Counted from the stretch's first letter, positions 6,698 to 18,413 are shown. The stretch is 64,000 nucleotides of DNA from Flavonifractor porci (GCF_037572415.1 NZ_JBBHLB010000002.1:1-64000), one strand, 5' to 3'. Notes: generated by a model not told the origin, from the letters alone. A program made the numbers and translations.

Positions 6698-9076
6698 ATG
6701 GAGTTGAAGATCGCGCTGGCGGGCAACCCGAACTGCGGCAAAACCACCCTGTTCAATGCCCTGACCGGCTCCAGCCAATACGTGGGCAACTGGCCCGGCG
6801 TGACGGTGGAAAAGAAGGAGGGCAAGCTGAAGGGCCACAAGGATGTGATCATCCAGGACCTGCCGGGTATCTATTCCCTGTCCCCCTACACCCTGGAAGA
6901 GGTGGTGGCCCGGAACTATCTGGTGAACAAGAAGCCGGACGCCATTCTGAATATTGTGGACGGTACCAATATCGAGCGCAACCTGTACCTCACCACCCAG
7001 CTCATTGAGCTGGGCATCCCGGTGGTGGTGGCGGTGAACATGATCGACCTGGTCCGCAGGAACGGGGACGTGATCGATCTCCAGAAGCTGGGCGACGCCC
7101 TGGGCTGCCAGGTGGTGGAGATGAGCGCTCTGAAGGGCGAGGGCGGCAAAGAGGCCGCCCAGCGGGCGGTGGAGCTGGCCAAGACCAGGAAGGCCGGCGA
7201 GCTGCCCCATGTGTTCACCGGCAGCGTGGAGCACGCCATCGCCCATATCGAGGAGTCCATTGCCGGCCTGGTGGATGGGCGGTATCTTCGCTGGTACGCC
7301 ATCAAGGTCTTTGAGCGGGACGAAAAGGTGCTGGAGGCGCTCAATCTCACCGGGGAGCTGAAGGAGCACCTGGAGACCCACATTGCCGACTGCGAGCGGG
7401 AGCTGGACGACGACGCCGAGAGCATCATCACCAACCAGCGCTATGCCTACATCAGCTCGGTGGTGGGCAAGGCCGTGAAAAAGAAGAAGGCCGCCCACTC
7501 CATGAGCACCTCCGACAAGATCGACCGCGTTGTCACCAACCGCATCCTGGCTCTGCCCATCTTTGTGGCGGTGATGATCCTGGTGTATGCCATCGCCATG
7601 GGCGGCAGTTCCTTCGCCATTGGCGCCCGGGCCACCGACTGGGCCAACGACGGCCTGTTCGGCGACGGCTGGTTCGTGCCATTTACCGCCGACACCGAGG
7701 CCTGGGAGGAGGACTCCGGCGCCTGGGAGGAGGCCTCCGCCATGATCGAGGGCTATGAGGCCGGCGAGAGTGAGGTCTACTTCTACGACGACGAGACCGG
7801 CGAGACCACCGTGGTGCCCGTCACCGAGGAGGCCTATCAGGAAGCCCTCAAGGTCTCTGAGCCCAATCCTGACGACTACGGCGTCTGGGTACCCGGCATC
7901 CCTGTGCTGGTGGAGAATGCCCTTACCAGCTGGAACACCCACCCCGTGGTCCAGTCCCTGGTGCTGGACGGCATCATCGGCGGCGTGGGCGCGGTACTGG
8001 GCTTTGTGCCCCAGATGCTGGTGCTTTTCCTGCTGCTGGCCCTGCTGGAGGACTGCGGCTACATGGCCCGCATCGCTTTCATTATGGACCGGATCTTCCG
8101 CCGCTTCGGCCTGTCCGGCAAGAGCTTCATCCCCATGCTGGTGGCCACCGGCTGCGGCGTACCCGGCATCATGGCCTCCCGCACCATTGAGCAGGAGCGG
8201 GACCGGCGCATGACCATCATGACCACCGGCTTCATTCCCTGCGGCGCCAAGATGCCCATCATCGCCCTGTTCGCCGGAGCCCTGTTCGGCGGCTCCGCCT
8301 GGGTGGCTACCTCCGCCTACTTCATCGGCGTGGCGGCGGTGGTGATCTCCGGCATCATTCTGAAAAAGACCCAGGGCTTTGCTGGCGATCCCGCTCCCTT
8401 CGTCATGGAGCTGCCCGCCTATCATGCCCCCGCCGCCGGCAACGTGCTGCGGGCCATGTGGGAGCGTGGCTGGTCCTTCATCAAGCGGGCCGGCACCGTC
8501 ATCCTGCTTTCTTCCATCATTCTGTGGTTCCTCCAGGGCTTCGGTTTCGTGGACGGCGTGTTCCAGATGGTGGAGGACAACAACGACTCCCTGCTGGCCG
8601 CTGTGGGCCACGCCGTATCCTTTATCTTTGCGCCCCTGGGCTTCGGCTTCTGGGAGGCTACCGTGGCTGTGGTCACCGGCCTCATCGCCAAGGAGGAGGT
8701 TGTCTCCACCTTCGGCGTGCTCTACCCCGGTAACCTGACCGTGGATATGGCTGCCGCCTTCACCGCCATCTCCGCCTACTCCTTCCTGATCTTCAACCTG
8801 CTGTGCGCCCCCTGCTTTGCCGCCATGGGCGCCATCAAGCGGGAGATGAACAGCCCCAAGTGGACTCTGGCCGCCATCGGCTATATGTGCGGCTTTGCCT
8901 ACGTGATCTCCCTCATCGTCTACCAGATCGGCGGCCTGATTTTGGGCCAGGTGGCCTTCGGCGCGGGCACCGTGGCCGCCCTGATCTGCCTGGCGGGGCT
9001 CATCTACCTGCTGGTGCGGAAAAACAAGTATGAGGAGTCCGGCACGAATCTGCGGGCGGTGGCCGCCGTCAAGTAA
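6698..9076 (+). CDS. feoB: Ferrous iron permease FeoB
   Basis: A 792-residue Fe(II) transporter. The N-terminal G-domain shows G1 'GNPNCGKT' (9-16), G2 'GNWPGVTVE' (30-38), G3 'DLPG' (54-57) and G4 'NMID' (114-117). A helical GDI-like region follows, then the polytopic core with two Gate-type repeats ('MARIAFIMDR', 'GFIPCGAKMPI'). An acidic extracytoplasmic insertion of about 65 residues (roughly 331-397, rich in Glu/Asp/Tyr) sits in the first loop. Start ATG 6698 follows AAGGGAG at 6684-6690. It is downstream of two feoA genes and upstream of a Cys-rich FeoB partner and a DtxR-like regulator. Confidence 0.97.
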   Translation: MELKIALAGNPNCGKTTLFNALTGSSQYVGNWPGVTVEKKEGKLKGHKDVIIQDLPGIYSLSPYTLEEVVARNYLVNKKPDAILNIVDGTNIERNLYLTTQLIELGIPVVVAVNMIDLVRRNGDVIDLQKLGDALGCQVVEMSALKGEGGKEAAQRAVELAKTRKAGELPHVFTGSVEHAIAHIEESIAGLVDGRYLRWYAIKVFERDEKVLEALNLTGELKEHLETHIADCERELDDDAESIITNQRYAYISSVVGKAVKKKKAAHSMSTSDKIDRVVTNRILALPIFVAVMILVYAIAMGGSSFAIGARATDWANDGLFGDGWFVPFTADTEAWEEDSGAWEEASAMIEGYEAGESEVYFYDDETGETTVVPVTEEAYQEALKVSEPNPDDYGVWVPGIPVLVENALTSWNTHPVVQSLVLDGIIGGVGAVLGFVPQMLVLFLLLALLEDCGYMARIAFIMDRIFRRFGLSGKSFIPMLVATGCGVPGIMASRTIEQERDRRMTIMTTGFIPCGAKMPIIALFAGALFGGSAWVATSAYFIGVAAVVISGIILKKTQGFAGDPAPFVMELPAYHAPAAGNVLRAMWERGWSFIKRAGTVILLSSIILWFLQGFGFVDGVFQMVEDNNDSLLAAVGHAVSFIFAPLGFGFWEATVAVVTGLIAKEEVVSTFGVLYPGNLTVDMAAAFTAISAYSFLIFNLLCAPCFAAMGAIKREMNSPKWTLAAIGYMCGFAYVISLIVYQIGGLILGQVAFGAGTVAALICLAGLIYLLVRKNKYEESGTNLRAVAAVK

Positions 9077-9114
9077 GACGCCCCGCCCATCTTATTAAGG
9101 AAAGGAGCATCTCT

Positions 9115-9291
9115 ATGCTACCCACTATTCTCATCAGTCTGGCCATTGCGGCCCTCTGCGCGGCCATTGTGGCCCGGGGCATCCACAACCGGCGTCACGG
9201 CAAGAGCAGCTGCTCTTGCGGCGGTTCCTGCGGGAGCTGCGGATGCTCCGGTATGTGTCACCCCGGCCGGGAAGAACCCGCCAAACGCTAG
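9115..9291 (+). CDS. FeoB-associated Cys-rich membrane protein
   Basis: A 58-residue protein: one N-terminal membrane helix (about 4-20), a short basic stretch, then a cluster of six cysteines spaced CxCxxxCxxCxC...C between residues 33 and 48. This matches the small FeoB-associated Cys-rich proteins commonly found directly after feoB in Firmicutes, thought to assist iron transport. GGAAAGGAG precedes the ATG; the gene ends 13 bp before the regulator gene. Cotranscription with feoB is likely. Confidence 0.88.
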   Translation: MLPTILISLAIAALCAAIVARGIHNRRHGKSSCSCGGSCGSCGCSGMCHPGREEPAKR

Positions 9292-9304
9292 GAAGGAGCA
9301 TACC

Positions 9305-9676
9305 ATGGAACTGACCAACACCAACATCCGCTATCTGCTGACCATTTACGATCTCTCCCAGGTCCGGCTGGAGGTCTCCTCCAAGGACATTGCCGCGTCG
9401 CTGGCGGTCTCCCGGGCGTCGGTCACCAGTATGATGTCCATCCTCATTGACAAAAACCTGGTGGACAAGGAGCGCTACGGCAAGATCCACCTGACCGGCC
9501 TGGGCCGGGCACTGGCCCGGGAGCTGGCCGGTCAGGCCGGACGGCTGGCCATGGATCTCCAGACCCGGATGGACCTGTCCGGGGAGGAGGCTTGGAAGGC
9601 TGCCTGTGCCGCTGTATCCGAGCTGCCCCGGCGCTGTTTCCAGCAGCCCCTGGCGGCGGTGCCCCTGCCCGCCTGA
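9305..9676 (+). CDS. DtxR-like transcriptional regulator
   Basis: A 123-residue protein with the winged-helix DNA-binding domain of the DtxR/MntR family (helix-turn-helix about 24-50, 'SSKDIAASLAVSRASVTSMM'; wing about 55-66) and a shortened dimerisation region. The C-terminal SH3-like domain is absent. The His/Glu/Cys metal-ligand pattern expected after the wing (HxxxE...ExxC/H) is not seen: residues 70-107 read ELAGQAGR, DLQTRMD and ACAAVSELP. It could use different ligands or respond indirectly. Start ATG 9305 after GGAAGGAG. Its position at the end of the feo operon and the two palindromes suggest it autoregulates feo; this is inference. Confidence 0.8.
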   Translation: MELTNTNIRYLLTIYDLSQVRLEVSSKDIAASLAVSRASVTSMMSILIDKNLVDKERYGKIHLTGLGRALARELAGQAGRLAMDLQTRMDLSGEEAWKAACAAVSELPRRCFQQPLAAVPLPA

Positions 9677-9708
9677 GTTGCCCCCTCTCTTTACTATTCC
9701 GTCATACC

Positions 9709-9747
9709 GCCCCGCCCGCCGGAGATTCCGGCGGGCGGGGCCTTTTT
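9709..9747 (+). terminator. Terminator of the feo operon
   Basis: GCCCCGCCCGCCGG (9709-9722) pairs perfectly with the strand at 9728-9741, 5-nt loop, then T5. Confidence 0.92.
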
Positions 9748-9772
9748 GTGCAAAAAGGCGGAGGCGGCAGGC

Positions 9773-9802
9773 TTGAAATGCCTGCGGCGGGTATGATATA
9801 GT
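9773..9802 (+). promoter_or_regulatory. Promoter for the HAD phosphatase gene
   Basis: TTGAAA (9773-9778), 18-bp spacer, TATAGT (9797-9802). Predicted +1 is near 9809. Confidence 0.65.
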
Positions 9803-9837
9803 ATCAGAGTATGTATTTCAGCGGGAGACGCTTTTTC

Positions 9838-10479
9838 TTGTTTGACGGACTGTTATTTGATCTGGACGGCACTCTGTGGGATTCGGTGGATGCCATCTGT
9901 CTGTCCTGGAACCGGGTGTTGGAGCGCCTCGCGCCCCAGTATGCCGGGCAGATCACCCGGCCCCGGCTCATCGGCTGTATGGGGATGCTGCTGCCCGATA
10001 TTGTGAAAAAGCTGCTGCCCGATCTGGATTGGAAGGAGATCCAGCCCCTGCTGGACGGGCTGCTGGAGGAGGAGAACGCCCATGTGGCCCGCCACGGCGG
10101 CATCCTCTATCCCAAGGTGCCCGAGACCCTGGAGATCCTGGCCCAGGAATACCCCCTGTTCATCGTCAGCAACTGCCAGGACGGCTACATCGAGGCCTTT
10201 TTCCAGGCCAATGGCCTGGGGAAGTATTTCACCGACTATGAAAACCCCGGCCGTACCGGCAAACCCAAGGGGGACAATATCGCCCTGGTGGTAACCCGAA
10301 ACGGCCTGAAAAAGCCCCTGTACATCGGGGATACCCAGGGGGACTGCAACGCCGCCGCCCAGGCGGGGGTGCCCTTCCTTCACGCCGCCTACGGCTTTGG
10401 GCACATCGACCATGAGGTGCCCCGGGTGGACGCCTTCGCGGATATCCCGGCGGCGGTGGAGCGGCTCAGTCCGCCGTAA
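9838..10479 (+). CDS. HAD-family phosphatase
   Basis: A HAD superfamily hydrolase resembling phosphoglycolate or beta-phosphoglucomutase-type phosphatases. Motif I 'FDLDGTLWDS' is near the N-terminus, motif II 'IVSNCQDG' mid-protein, the motif III lysine lies around 'GKPKGDN', and motif IV 'YIGDTQGDCNAA' is near the end. The alpha-helical cap lies between motifs I and II. Start is uncertain: TTG 9838 has GGGAG at 9823-9827, while ATG 9811 (9 codons longer) has no ribosome site and would almost coincide with the predicted transcription start. I prefer 9838. It is a single gene; the physiological substrate is unknown. Confidence 0.88.
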   Translation: MFDGLLFDLDGTLWDSVDAICLSWNRVLERLAPQYAGQITRPRLIGCMGMLLPDIVKKLLPDLDWKEIQPLLDGLLEEENAHVARHGGILYPKVPETLEILAQEYPLFIVSNCQDGYIEAFFQANGLGKYFTDYENPGRTGKPKGDNIALVVTRNGLKKPLYIGDTQGDCNAAAQAGVPFLHAAYGFGHIDHEVPRVDAFADIPAAVERLSPP

Positions 10480-10529
10480 ATACCGTCCATACGTTGTTTT
10501 TTGATATTATTACAAGGAGGAACCATACC

Positions 10530-10589
10530 TTGTCTCAATACGAATCTGAAATCAAGCGCCGGCGCACCTTTGCCATCATGCTCCCATAA
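10530..10589 (+). pseudogene. Duplicated 5' end of prfC (19-codon remnant or leader ORF)
   Basis: A TTG start with a strong AAGGAGG (10514-10520) opens a 19-codon frame whose first 16 codons encode exactly the N-terminus of release factor 3 (SQYESEIKRRRTFAI after the start) and then hit TAA inside element B. The same residues are encoded at 10752-10799 with eight nucleotide differences, all synonymous or start-codon equivalents. This copy keeps a good ribosome site and so could now act as an upstream ORF of prfC. Confidence 0.8.
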
Positions 10590-10751
10590 AGCCCCTGCGG
10601 GGCCTTATGGGGTCCCAAATGATTTCACATCCTCGGGCGGAATGAATCCGCCCTGCGGCAAGGTTTTCGCCAAGGCGAAAACGCTTGGACGCGCCAAAAG
10701 GCGCGAGGGCTGATGATGGCTCCGCGCCCTGAAATCTGGAGGTTACTCAAT
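10579..10751 (-). repeat. Element B: multi-hairpin insert splitting duplicated prfC starts
   Basis: Four consecutive hairpins: CCCATAA.GCCCC with its partner (10583-10611), GGGCGGA/TCCGCCC (10635-10653), GTTTTCGCC/GGCGAAAAC (10663-10682) and CGCGCC/GGCGCG (10690-10705). Read on the minus strand, the order and linker motifs (TCCAAGCGTTTT, AACCTTG, TTTGGGACCCCAT) match element A read on the plus strand. No coding capacity. Confidence 0.8.
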
Positions 10752-12353
10752 ATGTCACAATATGAATCTGAAATCAAACGGCGCAGAACCTTTGCCATCA
10801 TCAGCCACCCCGACGCCGGTAAGACCACCCTGACGGAAAAGTTCCTGCTCTACGGCGGAGCCATTGCCCAGGCCGGACAGGTCAAGGGCAAGAAGAACAC
10901 CCGTGCCGCCACCTCCGACTGGATGGAGATCGAGAAGCAGCGCGGTATCTCGGTCACCTCTTCCGTCATGCAGTTCCAGTACGATGGCTACTGCATCAAC
11001 ATTCTGGACACCCCCGGCCACCAGGACTTCTCCGAGGACACCTACCGCACCCTGATGGCGGCCGACTCCGCCGTCATGGTCATCGACGCCGCCAAGGGCG
11101 TGGAGGCCCAGACCCGGAAGCTGTTCAAGGTGTGCGCCATGCGGGACATCCCCATCTTCACCTTCATCAACAAGATGGACCGTGAGGCCCGGGACTCCTT
11201 TGAACTGCTGGAGGAGCTGGAGAAGGAGCTGGGCATCGAGACCTACCCTGTCAACTGGCCCATTGGCTGCGGCAAGGATTTCAAGGGCGTGTACGACCGG
11301 GGCAGCCGGAAGATCATCCACTTTACCTCCAACGGCGGCGCCAAAGCCGCCACCGCCACCGAGGTGGAGCTGGGCGACCCCAATCTGGACGGCCTGATCA
11401 CCGAGCGGCTCCATCAGCAGCTCACCGACGAGATCGAGCTGCTGGACGGCGCTGCCGCCGAGTTTGACCTGGACCGGGTGCGCCACGGCAAGCTGTCCCC
11501 CGTGTTCTTCGGCTCCGCCCTCACCAACTTCGGCGTGGAGCCCTTCCTGGAGCACTTTCTCCAGATGACCACCGCTCCTCTGCCCCGGAAGGCGGGGGAG
11601 GAGATCATCGACTCCATGGACGACAGCTTCTCCGCCTTTGTGTTCAAGATCCAGGCCAACATGAACAAGGCTCACCGGGACCGGATCGCTTTCATGCGTA
11701 TCGTTTCCGGCAAGTTCGAGGCGGACAAGGAGGTCTACCACGTTCAGGGCGGCAAGAAGATCCGCCTGTCCCGGCCCCAGCAGCTGATGGCCGCCGAGCG
11801 GGAGATCATCGAGGAGGCCTACGCCGGCGACATCATCGGTGTGTTTGATCCCGGCATCTTCTCCATTGGCGATACCCTGTGTACCGCCGCCAAGAAGTTT
11901 ACCTTTGACCCCATTCCCACCTTCGCTCCCGAGCACTTCAAGCGGGTGCGCTCCCTGGACACCATGAAGCGCAAGCAGTTCCTGAAGGGCATGGAGCAGA
12001 TTGCCCAGGAGGGCGCCATCCAGATTTTCAAGACCCCCTACTCCGGCATGGAGGAGGTCATTGTGGGCGTGGTGGGTACCCTGCAATTTGATGTGCTGGA
12101 GTACCGGCTGAAGAACGAGTACAACGTGGACCTCTATATGGAGGGCCTGCCCTACGAGTACCTGCGGTGGATCGAGACCGAGGATGGCCAGCCGGTGAAG
12201 GAGGAGGACCTGAACCTGGGTACCGACACCAAGCTGGTGGAGGACTACAAGGGCAACCAGCTGCTCCTCTTCGGGTCCCAGTGGGCCATTAACTGGACGG
12301 AGGAGCGCAACAAGAACCTCACCTTCCACGAGTTTGGAGGTACCAAGTTTTAA
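10752..12353 (+). CDS. prfC: Peptide chain release factor 3
   Basis: A 533-residue translational GTPase of the RF3 type, which removes RF1/RF2 from the ribosome after peptide release. G1 'SHPDAGKTT' (18-26), 'RGISVTSS' (G2), G3 'DTPGH' (86-90) and G4 'NKMD' (140-143) are intact. Length is normal for RF3, and the domain after the G-domain has the RF3-specific sequence rather than EF-G domains IV and V. Start ATG 10752 follows CTGGAGG. The 5' end is duplicated upstream (10530-10578), with a structured element between the copies, so the present promoter and leader may differ from the ancestral ones. Confidence 0.97.
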   Translation: MSQYESEIKRRRTFAIISHPDAGKTTLTEKFLLYGGAIAQAGQVKGKKNTRAATSDWMEIEKQRGISVTSSVMQFQYDGYCINILDTPGHQDFSEDTYRTLMAADSAVMVIDAAKGVEAQTRKLFKVCAMRDIPIFTFINKMDREARDSFELLEELEKELGIETYPVNWPIGCGKDFKGVYDRGSRKIIHFTSNGGAKAATATEVELGDPNLDGLITERLHQQLTDEIELLDGAAAEFDLDRVRHGKLSPVFFGSALTNFGVEPFLEHFLQMTTAPLPRKAGEEIIDSMDDSFSAFVFKIQANMNKAHRDRIAFMRIVSGKFEADKEVYHVQGGKKIRLSRPQQLMAAEREIIEEAYAGDIIGVFDPGIFSIGDTLCTAAKKFTFDPIPTFAPEHFKRVRSLDTMKRKQFLKGMEQIAQEGAIQIFKTPYSGMEEVIVGVVGTLQFDVLEYRLKNEYNVDLYMEGLPYEYLRWIETEDGQPVKEEDLNLGTDTKLVEDYKGNQLLLFGSQWAINWTEERNKNLTFHEFGGTKF

Positions 12354-12354
12354 C

Positions 12355-12399
12355 AAAAAATGCGGCCCGGAACAGGAATTGTTCCGGGCCGCATTTTTT
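12355..12399. terminator. Bidirectional terminator, prfC / yifB
   Basis: A 19-20 bp stem from AAAAAATGCGGCCCGGAAC to its complement ending in T6, with A6 on the other side. It serves both convergent genes. Confidence 0.95.
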
Positions 12400-12415
12400 G
12401 TTGTGTTTATTAGGC

Positions 12416-13927
12416 TCACCTTCCCAGGGAGGCGCTCTCCCGGTACTGGATGGCCTCGGCCAGATGCTCCACCCCGATGCGCTCGGCCCCGTCCAGGTCG
12501 GCGATGGTGCGGGCTACCCGCAGGATGCGGTCGTAGCTGCGGGCGGTCAGGCCCATCCGGTCGAAGGCCCCTTTCATAAGGGCGGTGCCTGCCTCGTCCA
12601 GCTGGCAGAACCGGGCCAGCTCCGTTTGGCCCATGTGAGAATTGCAGTCGGGCCCCTCTGGCCCGAAGCGGGCGGTCTGGATGGCCCGGGCGGCGTTCAC
12701 TCTGGCCTTGATAACGGCGGATGGCTCCGCGTCGGACCGCCGGGACAGCTGGTCGAAGTCCAGAGCGGGCACCTCCACATACAGGTCGATCCGGTCCAGC
12801 AGGGGTCCCGACAGCCTGCTCAGGTACTTATCCACCGCCTGAGGGGAGCAGCGGCAACGGTCGGTACCGTACCAGCCGCATTTGCAGGGGTTCATGGCGC
12901 ACACCAGCATGAACCGGGCGGGAAAGACCGCCGTGCCCGCCACCCGGCTGATCTGCACTACCCCGTCCTCCAGAGGCTGGCGCAAGGTTTCCAGTACCTC
13001 CTTGTGGAACTCGGGCAGCTCGTCCAGGAAGAGCACCCCGTTGTGGGCCAGGGAAATCTCTCCCGGCCGGGGAGTAGAGCCTCCGCCTGCCATGCCCATG
13101 GCGGAGACGGTATGGTGAGGGGCCCGGAAGGGCCGCTGGGTAAGGAGGGGACGGGTCTCGCTGGTCAGCCCCATGACCGAGTGGACCTCGGTGCACTCCA
13201 GAGCCTCCCGGCGGGTCATGTCGGGGAGGATGGAGGGCAGGCGGCGGGCCAGCATGGATTTGCCCGAGCCCGGCGGGCCCACCATCAAAAGGTTATGGCC
13301 TCCCGCGGCGGCGATCTCCAGAGCCCGCTTGCCGTTCTCCTGACCCTTCACGTCGGCAAAGTCCAGTTCCGCCTCCGGATCGGCCCCCGGTGTCCAGGGG
13401 TCGGCGGGGAGGATGGGGGTCTCCCCCCGCAGGTGGGCTACCAGCTGGGAGACGCTCTCCACCGGGTAAACATTCACACCAACCGCCAGAGTGGCCTCAG
13501 CGGCGGAGGAGGCGGGGACGTACAGATCCTTGATACCAGCCCGCCGGGCGGCCAGAGCCATGGGCAGCATTCCGGGGATGGGCCGCAGCTGCCCGGACAG
13601 GGACAGCTCTCCCACGAAGGCGCAGGGGCCGGCGGGCAGGCGGAGCTGCTCTCCAGCCGCCAGGATGCCCACCAGAATGGGCAGGTCGTACACCGTGCCC
13701 CCCTTTTTGCGGTCGGCGGGGGCCAGATTGACGGTGATGCGGGAGACAGGGAAGGAGAAGCCGCAGTTTTTGATGGCGGAGCGCACCCGGTCCCGAGCCT
13801 CCTTCACCGCCGCGTCGGGCAGGCCTACGATCTCAAAGGCGGGCAGCCCGCCGGACAGGTCGCATTCCGCCCGCACCTCATAGCCTGAGATGCCGGTGAG
13901 GCCCAGGGAACGCACTTCACACAGCAT
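12416..13927 (-). CDS. YifB/ComM family Mg-chelatase-like AAA+ ATPase
   Basis: A 503-residue protein: N-terminal Lon-protease-like fold (1-about 170), AAA+ domain with Walker A 'GPPGSGKS' at 217-224 and Walker B 'LFLDELPEF', and a C-terminal Mg-chelatase-like segment. 'CAMNPCKCGWYG' with further Cys residues forms a probable zinc-binding loop. Relatives (ComM) are hexameric helicases that promote branch migration during natural transformation; in non-competent lineages the role is unclear. ATG 13927 lacks close alternatives. It is single and convergent with prfC; an extended -10 promoter lies at 13993-14001. Confidence 0.93.
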   Translation of the reverse strand: MLCEVRSLGLTGISGYEVRAECDLSGGLPAFEIVGLPDAAVKEARDRVRSAIKNCGFSFPVSRITVNLAPADRKKGGTVYDLPILVGILAAGEQLRLPAGPCAFVGELSLSGQLRPIPGMLPMALAARRAGIKDLYVPASSAAEATLAVGVNVYPVESVSQLVAHLRGETPILPADPWTPGADPEAELDFADVKGQENGKRALEIAAAGGHNLLMVGPPGSGKSMLARRLPSILPDMTRREALECTEVHSVMGLTSETRPLLTQRPFRAPHHTVSAMGMAGGGSTPRPGEISLAHNGVLFLDELPEFHKEVLETLRQPLEDGVVQISRVAGTAVFPARFMLVCAMNPCKCGWYGTDRCRCSPQAVDKYLSRLSGPLLDRIDLYVEVPALDFDQLSRRSDAEPSAVIKARVNAARAIQTARFGPEGPDCNSHMGQTELARFCQLDEAGTALMKGAFDRMGLTARSYDRILRVARTIADLDGAERIGVEHLAEAIQYRESASLGR

Positions 13928-13992
13928 GGCCTGACACCTTCTTTCTGCTCCGAATCCGGGGGTTCGGAGGCTGATATGGATACATTATGCTT

Positions 13993-14001
13993 ATTATAAC
14001 A
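13993..14001 (-). promoter_or_regulatory. Extended -10 promoter for yifB
   Basis: The minus strand reads TGTTATAAT (14001-13993), a TGn-TATAAT extended -10; no good -35 is present. Confidence 0.6.
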
Positions 14002-14029
14002 CACAAGCCGGCCCGCCGCCAGAGCGCTG

Positions 14030-14058
14030 TTCCAACAGCATTGAGCGCTGTGTTGGAA
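14030..14058. promoter_or_regulatory. Inverted repeat in the yifB-nifJ intergenic region
   Basis: TTCCAACA (14030-14037) and TGTTGGAA (14051-14058) are perfect inverted arms 13 bp apart, upstream of both divergent promoters. It could be an operator; the protein is unknown. Apart from this, the nifJ promoter and the leader hairpins, I see nothing in the 445-bp gap. Confidence 0.45.
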
Positions 14059-14208
14059 AGCCAGTGTTCCAGAATGTGCGGTCTAGTACCGGCGGTTCAG
14101 CAGTAAAAAGACAGTTCTGAATTTTTTTCAAAGAAAAGAGGAAAAACCGGGTGTATTCCTAGGGATATGCGAATATGAAGAAAATTTTCATAGATAAGTA
14201 AGATTTGA

Positions 14209-14237
14209 TTTACAAACGGTTTGGATGGTGTTACAAT
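14209..14237 (+). promoter_or_regulatory. Promoter of nifJ
   Basis: TTTACA (14209-14214), 17-bp spacer, TACAAT (14232-14237). The leader to ATG 14373 would be about 130 nt. Confidence 0.75.
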
Positions 14238-14246
14238 GAAGGCGCT

Positions 14247-14345
14247 CCGGGAAAGTTTCTTTCCGGTAAGCGGGGAAAAAGCCAGGGTAATGGGAATCCG
14301 GCCCGGTCTCCAGAGAGAGGCGGGGACCGATTCCCATTGCCCTGG
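14247..14345 (+). promoter_or_regulatory. Structured 5' leader of nifJ
   Basis: Two hairpins: CCGGGAAAG/CTTTCCGG (14247-14266) and a long stem in which the 17 bases at 14282-14298 pair with 14329-14345 (one G-T pair), with an inner GGTC/GACC helix. The stem ends 8 nt before the AAGGAGG. No T-box or known riboswitch core is recognised. Confidence 0.5.
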
Positions 14346-14372
14346 AACAACGAACAAGGAGGAATCGTTTCA

Positions 14373-17939
<3,567 letters not shown>

Positions 17940-17950
17940 TTAGAACCACC

Positions 17951-17983
17951 AAGACCCCCGGGCAACTGCCCGGGGGTCTTTCT
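17951..17983 (+). terminator. First nifJ terminator
   Basis: AAGACCCCCGGGC pairs with GCCCGGGGGTCTT, then TCTGTC. Its left arm and upstream bases are duplicated at the second terminator. Confidence 0.88.
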
Positions 17984-18227
17984 GTCGTCGGCATCTTCGT
18001 GGGGCCCCATCCAAGATGGGGCGGCGCATTGCGCCGTGCAAGCGTTTTGGGTCTGGCCGCCAAGGAGCGTTGGGAGCGCCTGTTGGGACCCCATGGGCAG
18101 TTGACTGTTCATGGGAGAGGAGGCACGGCAAAAGGAGAGAGCTTTGCCGTATGCGGCGAAGCGAGGGATGTGGCGCTTGTGCCGACGAGGTGGAGCTGTA
18201 CAAGTAATTAGAACCACCAAGACCCCC
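17984..18227 (+). repeat. Element C: hairpin element with duplicated nifJ 3' end
   Basis: The insert carries CCCCATC/GATGGGG (18005-18021), CGGCGCA/TGCGCCG (18022-18036), the linker TGCAAGCGTTTT (18037-18048) and CCCATG..CAGT/ACTG..CATGGG (18090-18115), the same order as elements A and B. A 22-bp nifJ fragment (17886-17907) recurs at 18056-18077, and a 38-bp nifJ tail plus 3' UTR (17922-17959) recurs exactly at 18190-18227. An ACGGCAAA/TTTGCCGT stem lies near 18130-18155. Confidence 0.8.
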
Positions 18228-18263
18228 TGATGTAGTCTATTTTCCTACATCAGGGGGTCTTTT
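18219..18263. terminator. Second nifJ-type terminator
   Basis: AAGACCCCCTGATGTAG pairs with CTACATCAGGGGGTCTT, then TTT. It has the same left arm base as the first terminator but a different loop. From here to the metH stop (18414) I see no further feature. Confidence 0.88.
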
Positions 18264-18413
18264 GTCACTGTCCGTTTTTACTGGATCAGTTCAGTCACAG
18301 TAAATGCACTCTGTTTTGAGAATGGAAAAGAAATGTTCCGCCATGGCATTCTGATATGGATTACCTTTCCCTGACATGGAGGGCGTAATGCCGCATATCT
18401 GCTTTTGTGTTTA

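Noticed and set aside
14240..14372. T-box or other riboswitch in the nifJ leader
   Set aside because: No AGGGTGGnACCGCG-type T-box core, specifier loop or known riboswitch consensus; only hairpins are visible.
18183..18204. Resemblance to the GFP C-terminal coding end (GAGCTGTACAAGTAA)
   Set aside because: It is the natural nifJ ending (VELYK-stop) with its own 3' UTR; no other reporter or vector sequence is present.
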